Shown: in pieces, positions 34,921 to 64,000 of the stretch
Layout of the letters: each line of letters begins with the position of its first letter
Numbering within the stretch: position 1 is the first letter of the stretch
Assembly: GCF_901709675.1 (NCBI RefSeq)
Contig: NC_051102.1
Location: 11,789,412 to 11,853,411, forward strand
Source: Syngnathus acus
Taxonomy: Eukaryota; Chordata; Actinopteri; Syngnathiformes; Syngnathidae
DNA length: 64,000 bases
Reading direction: 5' to 3'
Notes under the pieces: generated by a model
The model's input: the letters and a program-made list of their open reading frames with translations, nothing else
What the model was told of the DNA's origin: nothing
Databases searched by the model: none
Program-made: the position numbers and the translations under genes

Positions 34921-35944
34921 ATTAAGGTCAACAAAAAGAGTAAACTTGAAATCCAATCAAAATGTCAAAAATAATGGTGATTCTTTGGACCGAGGAAAAA
35001 TACAAAACATAAAAGCTCAAAAGTCGTGAATAAAAAAAAATTATATATATATATATAAAGAGAACCCCTCAAGTGAACACATAAACATTTGACTGATCGC
35101 TCATGGCTTTTCAACACTTACTCCTCAAACACAAACATTTGCACATACCTTTTACTAACTAGAAACTTCCTATCCCCCGCATAAGCCAGATATTTTACAT
35201 TTAGAAGGGAAAAAAATGCACCAATCAAGTGAAATTTGGCGAATTTCCACTCGATTGGACACACATACTTTGTTAATCTATCCACGCCAGCAATACAAAG
35301 AAGAATGAAATGCACTTGGAGCCGACGGCTGAACGAATCCACATATGTATCAAGTTTACACGAGGGTATGTCAAAGGGGCAAATGCTATAACCGCTTGCT
35401 TTGCTGACACGCTTTTGCGTTTTTCAAAACCCAATCGATACTTGACTATTGTTTGCCTCACTTTCTTTTTGTCTGGTGATGTGCAGTGAAATGTTCCCAA
35501 TATCAAATATGTGCCTTCCGAAGCCAGACGCTTAGTGTTCTCACTCCGTGTTGTTGATTCTGACTACCTCATTAACCGTTGACAAAGTCAGGACAACCGG
35601 ATTGATTTTGCTTGTTTAAACGCTCGCTCACAAGCGATTGATTCTGCCGCATTTGGAGTACAATTTGGCCACCGGTGGTCTCGGCCGGCAGTGGTGAAAG
35701 AACGTCACGGCGTACGTCCAAACCTGGTATTTGTTACTCTTGGCCTTGGTTGCCGCGGCAACTCCGAGGGCCAAACGCATCATTGAGAACTGGGCGGGAG
35801 TGCGAGTCACTGGTTAGAGAGAAGATGGATTTTTCCCCTGCGTGTTGATCAATAGCACGGGTCGGTCGGTCTTGGCTCCCCGCACTTTCAGGGGCCTCGG
35901 AGCTGCTCGTCTTACTGCGTGTACGTGTGCATGCGCGCGCTGCG
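34921..35944. other. acsl3 3' flank / probable 3'UTR
   Basis: No coding exon seen, and no clear AATAAA on the minus strand. A (TA)n tract lies near 35043-35056. The acsl3 3'UTR must lie here or extend left. Confidence 0.4.
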
Positions 35945-40042
<4,098 letters not shown>

Positions 40043-40392
40043 CTTGAGTGGGGGGGTGGGGTGTCACTTGCAAAAAGAAGAAGACCAGGAGAAAAAAACA
40101 CGTCTTGCCGAAGTGGCTGAACCTTTAGTGGCTGGGCTTGATTTCAGCGAGCGAGTCAACCTCGCCCCGACCTGCAACACGGGAAACGTGAACCTTAGAA
40201 AACGCAGCAAAAATCCAAACGCAGACAACTCCATACAGCCAATGATAAATCAATCCTTCCGTGCCTGATGCCCACCTTGGTCTATTCTTAGCATCTTCTC
40301 TCAGTCAGCACAAGGCTGAAGTACATCAGTCTCCGTTTTCTCGTATGACCATTCAACAATGTCTGGGACTATACACTGTAGATATTGAGATG

Positions 40393-40395
<3 letters not shown>

Positions 40396-40446
<51 letters not shown>
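40396..40446. repeat. (GT)n microsatellite
   Basis: About 25 uninterrupted GT units. Confidence 0.95.
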
Positions 40447-40450
<4 letters not shown>

Positions 40451-42362
40451 TCATGCTTAATGTGTTGGCTGCTGTTTCAGAAGGGTCCCTTCTCAAAGTT
40501 GATTTGTTTTTTCTACCCTTAAAGACATTTAAAGTGGAGAAAAAAGTCCGAATCCTGTCACCTCCCCCTTTTTTTTTTCTTCTTCACTGGCCCTAATCCG
40601 CTTCCGTACACTTGACTTGAAATGGAGATGTTACGATCACGTATCGATGACTTTGGCCTTAAGACCCATAGCTTGAGAACACTTGACGAGATCAGGACAC
40701 ACGACGACAGACTGGTAACGGTTGTGTTTAGATAAAGCCTATGTAAGGAAATTTGGTTTCAAACTACAAAACAAAGCGTCTAAAGAAACATGAGGTGTAA
40801 TGGGAAGAGGGGGCAAAAAGCCGCCAACATGGAAGCCTGCAACTAGCTTGGATATTTGCTGGCCAAAGAGGAAGCACTTTTGATAGATTTCCAATCACAC
40901 CCTTGGCAGCTGTTAAAAATAAGTTGAGTGCACACAACTGAATGATCGCGGGGGGGTTATTGTTTTGGGACAGCGTGTAGTGTAGATGCCGAGTGCCGCT
41001 TTAGCATCCCGGTTGCGAACCATCGGCAATATTTGCAAAGCGGTTCATTCTCACCTCATCCGCTAGCGTCACACAGCTTCTGGCCGGATTTATTCAGGTA
41101 CTGTTCTGAATCCTTCAGTGCGAAATTCCGACATTATGTCGAGACCGTACAAAAGCCTTGTGTATTTTGTCTTCAAGTCACTATTTCAAGTATGTTATAA
41201 CACCCGTGTAAAATTGGGGCAAATGGTACATTTCAGCATCAGCCAGGGTTGCGTTCCCAGCCCGGAAGCGACTGGATGACGTCGTAGCGTTTGGTGGCTC
41301 GTGATTGGAGGACTGTAGGTGGCGCGTGCTCGGGGGAGCGGAGACGTTAGTCGGGTTACTATCGGTCAATTTGTCAGAGACAAAAGCGGACAGAAATGGG
41401 TCGCACTTTATGAACCTACTTTTTTCCCTTTCGTATTTATTACAATGTATAAAACCGAAATCTGTTTATATGAACAGCAATGTGCAAAACTAGTTGCAAG
41501 AAGCTATATTAGTCTTGATTTGTCATGATTTTGAGTGTCAGCAAAACTAAGCCATGTCTGCCATCTAGTGGCGCGATGATATTATAATTTCAAGCTCCAG
41601 TCGATGTATAATAGGTATGTATAATGTGTGTGTGTCTGTGTATATATATATATATGTATATAGAGTATGTATGTATAATGTATATAGAGTATGTATAATG
41701 TATATGTATGCATAACATATAATAGGCCACCTGCGAATTCACATATTCTCTGATTTCGCCCCCATTAGTTTTTAGTATTTACTTGATCCCCCATCTCCGC
41801 CCCCACCCAAACCCTGCCATTTTACATGGAAATCACACAATTAATATTTGTAGTTAATAAATAAATACATTGATCTTTCGTATCGAGAAGGGCACTTTCA
41901 TCCATCCACCCCTTGTGAAATGTGTGTCCAATCTGCTAATGCCACTAAGATGCATCTAAAGAGTGACACGGGCAGACAGGAACTATACCACCCCCCACAC
42001 CGCCTGTGTCTGTTTTTGGGTGACCTTTTCTTCCTGAAGGGCTAAACAGTTGTTCCTTGAGGAAACACCTTTGACTGAACAGACTGACCTGTGTCATGCC
42101 GGGGTGATGATTTTTAGAAAGAAAAAAAGCAGAGGCACCCAATAAGGCAACCTTGTTGTATTCCAATCAAAGCCAAACGGGTAACCTCCTAACTTGCCCC
42201 CTTGACGTCCAGTTGAACTTCCAGAAAGAGAGAGGAGGGGGAGGAGGGGAAAAGCTTTGTGTGCTTGCTTGGGATTAGGGAACAAAAGGATCCTTCTCTG
42301 CCATCAAAGAGGATCGGCGCTTGACTCATCCCCTGCTCTGTGGCGACAGCTTTTTCTCTTTC

Positions 42363-42393
42363 GGGAGGGAGGGAGGGAGGGAGGGAGGGAGAG
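42363..42393. repeat. (GGGA)n microsatellite
   Basis: Seven ggga units followed by gagaga. Confidence 0.9.
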
Positions 42394-42564
42394 AGAGGGG
42401 AGTGACGGCCGGAGGGAAGGCGGAGGAGTTTGATGACTCCGATGGATGCACATTTCAAAGTAATCTTTAACTTTAAACCCCGCGGTCGGTCCCCTCTGAA
42501 ACCAAGCTGGCGGCCCCAGACACTGTGTTGCCTCCTGTGGCTGGCTCCCTCCCTCCCAGTGGTA

Positions 42565-42651
<87 letters not shown>

Positions 42652-42673
42652 TGACTGACTGACTGACTGACTG

Positions 42674-42731
<58 letters not shown>

Positions 42732-42734
42732 TGA

Positions 42735-42773
<39 letters not shown>
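42565..42773. repeat. 209-bp (GGCT)n array with GACT variants
   Basis: Over fifty tetranucleotide units. GACT variants cluster at 42647-42680 and 42727-42741. Long open frames on both strands (Ala-Gly-Trp-Leu or Pro-Ala-Ser-Gln repeats) are by-products of a stop-free period of four. Confidence 0.95.
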
Positions 42774-45700
42774 CCACCCCTCCTTTTCTCTGCCGCTTTA
42801 GTCACGGTGGTGGCATTTAAGTGCTCTTACTCCCCGACTGCTTGACCAAACCAAGCAAGGGGTGGCTGCCTTTGAAAACCTGAAAGAGGTGGATTTTTTT
42901 CCTTTGCGCTCCCGAGACCAGTGTCGCCTCTTAAAACAACACTAAGCTCAGATAAATGCCCACTGTGTTAGTTGGATTCCACTGATTCTTAATCCAAAAG
43001 GAGACATCATTGTGACTTGTGTTCTGGCCAATGTGGCTTTGATTGTTCTCATTCCAAAATGTCACACTTTTCAAGAATTTCCAACCAAATATTTCCCATT
43101 CACTCCAATTTAAAAACATTTTGGACCAATCTGAAGCATTCCAACTGTTCTTCCTATCTCTACAATGTCCAAAAAAATCTACTGATTAAAATTCTACTTT
43201 TCCCTCATTAAAATACCCACAAAATACTCCAAATGTACCTTTTTTTTTTTTTCTTCGCTTTATTGACCGCAAACAATGTGGCCCTCGGCTCACCTGCTGC
43301 ACAACATTTTTTTTTATTTTTCTTTTAGCTTTAGCGAGTGTCTTCGTTTTTTCCCCTTCCATTTAATCAGTTAAGACAACCTGACCCGCTACTGCCATGT
43401 GTGCAGGTCGTTAGTGGAGTTGATCTATTCTCGCAGGTTATATGACTCGGAAAACAAACTTGAGGCCGTGAGATGATTTTAAAAGCCCTGGGAGGTCATC
43501 TGCACGTTCTTTGTCTCACTCCTTTACAACACTACTTCTTTTGGCCAAAAGTTATTTCTCTCATCTTGTGAAGGCGCACGTCCCCTCAGGGTCACTGGCT
43601 CGTAACCCCTCGCTGGGTCAGTCCACCGCGGGGGGCTCTTCAAGTATGTGTGTGCCATGGCTAAATAAAAGGCTGGAAAACACGGAATACTGTTTTATGC
43701 ATTGAGTGAATGTACGCCCTCGTGTGGCTCAATTGATCACTGCAGTTGTCTTGCAGAACAGCATAAATTGAGGCAGCTCATTCCATGAAATAAACGGCAA
43801 TCAAAATTGTGCATTTATTACCATTTGTAAACTTTTGATACCATTCTTCTATTGCATAGCACTAGATTGTGCTCATGGTCCTAATTTGTGGGCAGTGTAT
43901 TGAAGAAGCAAAAATAAATCACACTACTTAATCTGAACTATTTTAATATTTTATGAACTTTTTTTTTTCTTCTTCTAAAAAGGTGGGTGGCACACATGTG
44001 AACACACACGCACATGTCGCGTCAGCTGAAAAACAAGTAGATAAGAATCTAACCTCAGCTATTTCCCTCATGGGACCGTAACCCATTACCTGGCTGTTTC
44101 CGCTATTCAACGTTCCCTGCATGACTACAGGCTGTGCTTGTGCTGTTAACAAATTGTGCTCTTCTTCTCGTTCTTTCCTCCTTCCTTTCTTTCTTTCTTT
44201 CTTTTCCGACCAGCTCACCTGGCTTCACCTCCTTTTGTCATGGTAACGCCGCTCGGTTTGAGCTCCGGCCCTCGGCTATTGTGGGTCATATGTATTGGAT
44301 CACATCAAACGCAGCTGAAAAAGAGTCCTTCTTTCCGGATGTCCTTCGTAACGATAACACCCCGAGGTGAGTAATGGGATTTCCTCCTGAATGTAATGTA
44401 TTCCCTTTCCTGACATTGCCCAAACCCCATTGGAGATGTTGCCTGAGATACATAATCCAACAATAACGTCATGTAAATTCATTTTTATATTTTCTGGACA
44501 CACCCCTGTTCAAATGCCAGGTTTTTGTGATGCCAAAAAAAAAACCCACAATAAAATACTTTTTCCACCAATAATGTGAGCAATTTTCAAAACAGTACTA
44601 AACTCATTTTGATATTTAGTAACTCGAGCTGCACATTCGAATCTTTGAACCAAAGACGGTCAACGCTAAATTTGGATTTTTACCGTCGCGCTCCGGTAAG
44701 TCCACATGCAGATTCAAATCCCATTTAGAAATATACTTTTTTTTTTTTTTTTTTTTAAACTCACCAAAAATAATTTTGTGTCACACGTACTACTTGTAAT
44801 GTTGATGCTATATTATCCACAGTTAAGCATAATAACATTTGAGCTTTTCCCCATACACATAATGCCTATTTTAGTCCAAGTGAATTCTTTTGGTGTAAGG
44901 AAGACAAGCGCAATCGATGATCTAAATTTAAGCGTGCTGAGCAGTACAATAAATGAGGGATTGATTCTCTCACTTATCACTTTCCACGCCAAGATCCACA
45001 TGCGGCATCTGAACTAACTTTGGGGAAATGACTAGTAATTCTTCGTGCACTTTGAAGACCCTGAAAAGGCCCGAGCGGCTTCGTCTTGCGTTTAGTGAAG
45101 GCAACACACTGTTTCTTTTCAGGGACATTTTGTACTTGATTTTTAATGCGTTTTGTCCACCGCCGCCACAGTACATTTCTGACTCGGCTTGCTCTGCGAA
45201 TTGATTTGACACGCTGGATCCAATGTCCTTTTCATGATAGTCAAACTTTACTATGACTTTTATGGACATATAATGTTTCCACATGTTCTCTGTCCACACA
45301 ACGCAGTTTTTTTCTTCTTCTTTTTTTTTTTTTTTTTCCCCCTGGGGCGGCCCAAAGCAAAATGCAATCCAAATATTGAACGTAACATGGAAAAAAGGAA
45401 TGCGAAAAAAGAAAAACCTGACAATCTTTATTTGATGTGTTTTCTTGCTTGATTTGCTTATTCATCCATTCCCTTCAAAGCTATTTGATCAGTAGCCATA
45501 TTGGAGAATGTGTCCTAACAATGCACTGGTTTGTCCTGCGGGGGTCACGACCAGTTATATCTCGGGGATGTCGGCCGCTCAGCCGCCTATTGTCTGGTTC
45601 CTTAGGGAGAAGAGGCCAAAAATGTATCGGTCTGTTAAACACGCCTAATTATCACGACTTGACAAGGCTTCAGTAAGTCAAATGATCCCTCATGTGCTTC

Positions 45701-46848
45701 TATGTGTCCCTAATGGAGCATTTGCACGGCTGTGTTACACTGCCGTGTGTCTACGCCACATGGCCATGCAGCTCCCATTGTTGCTGCAACTAGTTGGAGT
45801 TTTTTTTTTTTTTCTTTTGTCTTTTTGGGGGGGGGGGGGGGGGAGGTTGTGTTTGTAAAAAAAAAAAGACACTCCCCACATTTTAGTGCAGTCATTGTAT
45901 GGTGTTTTAGTTCATATTTCCATCTGAGCATTTGAATGTGACCATCACGGCACCGCTTTGTCAGGTGTTTACTGCCTTGTCCTAACACGTAGCCGGCAAC
46001 ATGTTAAATGTAATGCTGAATTAAGCGCAAAAGCAAATTGTAAAGATAATCCCCCCCCCAAAAAATAATGGGGGACACATTTGCAAAAATTGAAAAATGG
46101 ACAAAACGTGAAAATAAATCAGACAAATGTATCCAAATTGAAAGAAAGTTGTACTCTTGTGATTTTCTTTAACAATGTAACACAATATTAAAGAGGCGTA
46201 GATGGATGAATGTTGTCACAAAACACATGTTTGCAATAATATTTCTGTTTTGATTGTATTATAAATGTGTTCATTAATATCTTAGTGAGTGTAGTCTGGG
46301 CTCCCTCTAGTGGTACACAAAAAATGACCGCCCAAGTCCTGTTTAGTTGTATTTAACTTCTTTGTACAAAAGTTTGCATATCATTTAGGAACTGTTTTTT
46401 CTTTTAAAACTTTTATTCATGCTCGCTTGGTATTTATGTGCTATGCATTTGAATGTAATCAATGAATTGATCGTGTTAACTCATCGTGTTACTGTTTAAA
46501 CCGTGCATAATGTTACTGTGGTCTGCAATCATATTTAGGCATAAAACCCTGTTTTGCAAGAACACTTGGGCCTGCTGTATTTAAAAAAAAAAAAAAAAAA
46601 AAAAGAATACAAAATAGAACCATTAATCCGTTGTTAATAGACTGTGCATCCCTCGAGGGAAATTCAGTCAATCACCAGACAATGAGTCGTTATGTTCTGA
46701 GCCTACGAGACAGCAATCAGGTAAAACCGTGCGTGTTCTTTTCTTTGCATTTTAAAACCTGTGAAAAAGTTGCATGCAGCATAAGCTTGTGACATCGCAG
46801 CCAGATGACCCTGGTGAGGTCAATCCATAAGAGGAGCTCACTCTGGGT

Positions 46849-46945
46849 CCAATCAGAACGCCCCGGAGCCTCTGGACGTCCGGAGCCGGAACCAATCAGC
46901 GGACTCGCCCGTGAATCAGAGGGGACAGCCACCACAGATAAAATG
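46849..46945 (+). promoter_or_regulatory. pax3: pax3 proximal promoter with paired CCAAT boxes
   Basis: Two identical ccaatcag boxes lie at 46849-46856 and 46892-46899, 43 bp apart. A TATA-like gataaaat follows near 46937. The ATG is about 290 bases further on, consistent with a pax3 5'UTR. Function is inferred. Confidence 0.5.
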
Positions 46946-47230
46946 TTTGACTATCCTCCATCCTCCCAAAACATCCTCTCAGGACGACTTTCGAAGCTCC
47001 ACTAAATTTGACCCGAACCCCCACCAGAGCAGTCAAGTTCCGTTGTTAACGGCAGTTTTGAACCTGTTGGAGAGCAGGCAAGCGGTTGCACTTCTTTCGT
47101 TTTATTTTTATTTTTATTTTTTTTGGATGGGATTAAAAACGAGCGGCGAGGCAGCACTTTGGAGCGAACTTTTTTGCTTTTCTTTTTGTTGTTGTTGTTG
47201 TTGCTGCTGCCTGACAAACGGGCCAGAGGC

Positions 47231-63799
<16,569 letters not shown>

Positions 63800-64000
63800 G
63801 TAGGCCGGCCTGAAGTCTTTTTTTTTTTTTTTTCCAACAGTGGAATCGGAAAGAATGACACATTTATATGAAAACCAAAGCAATAGTTCTCATAGGGAAT
63901 CATGTAAATCTAATGAATGGGTTATAGAAAGCCATTTACAAAAAATGCAATTTAGGGAGAATAGCTTAACACACAGAAAAGTGTAACATGTCAAAGTATG
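63800..64000. other. start of pax3 intron 8
   Basis: Follows the gtaggc donor. If unspliced, the frame would add a short tail ending at 63871. The expected terminal exon (PWTF-type in other Pax3) is not in the window. Confidence 0.6.

Larger units (their letters stand above)
40043..46848. other. intergenic stretch between acsl3 and pax3
   Basis: The divergent gene pair leaves 7 kb with no recognisable coding exon. It contains the acsl3 5'UTR/promoter, (GT)n at 40396-40446, TA-rich tracts at 41640-41700, the large GGCT array, poly-T, poly-G (about 45825-45843) and poly-A (46580-46602) runs. SGPP2, FARSB and MOGAT1, present between ACSL3 and PAX3 in human, are absent. Confidence 0.6.

Noticed and set aside
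42304-42805. Long open frames of Pro-Ala-Ser-Gln or Ala-Gly-Trp-Leu repeats, here and at 53180-53516
   Set aside because: They are translations of a GGCT tetranucleotide array, open in several frames of both strands, with no start context or splice structure.

Overview
The window is vertebrate nuclear DNA, almost certainly from a teleost fish. The genes are split into many short exons with GT-AG introns. Introns and intergenic DNA are full of di- and tetranucleotide microsatellites, and there is a tRNA-derived SINE, a hAT-type MITE and a TA-flanked inverted-repeat element. The proteins are clear vertebrate orthologues, and the gene order is that of fish rather than tetrapods. No prokaryotic operons, CRISPR arrays, phage or integrated viral sequences were seen.

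Seven protein-coding genes can be reconstructed exon by exon. They are: (1) a divergent EF-hand/SCaMC-type mitochondrial carrier, + strand, about 370-3245; (2) fubp1, + strand, 3655-9811; (3) miga1 (mitoguardin 1), - strand, 16314-13275; (4) ap1s3 (AP-1 sigma subunit), + strand, 17892-22281; (5) scg2 (secretogranin II/secretoneurin), - strand, coding 25113-23331, with a probable non-coding first exon near 29.4 kb; (6) acsl3 (long-chain acyl-CoA synthetase), - strand, 40042-35945; (7) pax3, + strand, from 47231, eight coding exons, running out of the right edge.

Layout: fubp1 and miga1 lie tail to tail, miga1 and ap1s3 head to head, and ap1s3 and scg2 tail to tail. About 10.8 kb of gene-free DNA separates scg2 from acsl3, and 7.2 kb separates acsl3 from pax3. 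Pax3 introns 4 (9.9 kb) and 7 (3.3 kb) are large and hold complex, non-repetitive blocks that are good enhancer candidates. In human, FUBP1/MIGA1 are together on chromosome 1p31 and AP1S3/SCG2/ACSL3/PAX3 together on 2q36. The window therefore joins two ancestral blocks, with the junction between miga1 and ap1s3, and it lacks several genes of the human 2q36 order.

The genes do not form one pathway. They cover mitochondrial transport and fusion, single-strand DNA/RNA binding, vesicle coats, neuropeptide precursors, lipid activation and neural-crest/muscle patterning. I did not find a convincing undescribed molecular system. The observations most worth checking are a one-base frameshift at a 9-base homopolymer in scg2, the synteny junction, an inferred CRE-containing scg2 promoter, two non-autonomous transposons, a hammerhead-ribozyme-like motif, an alternative fubp1 terminal exon, and several candidate pax3-locus enhancers.
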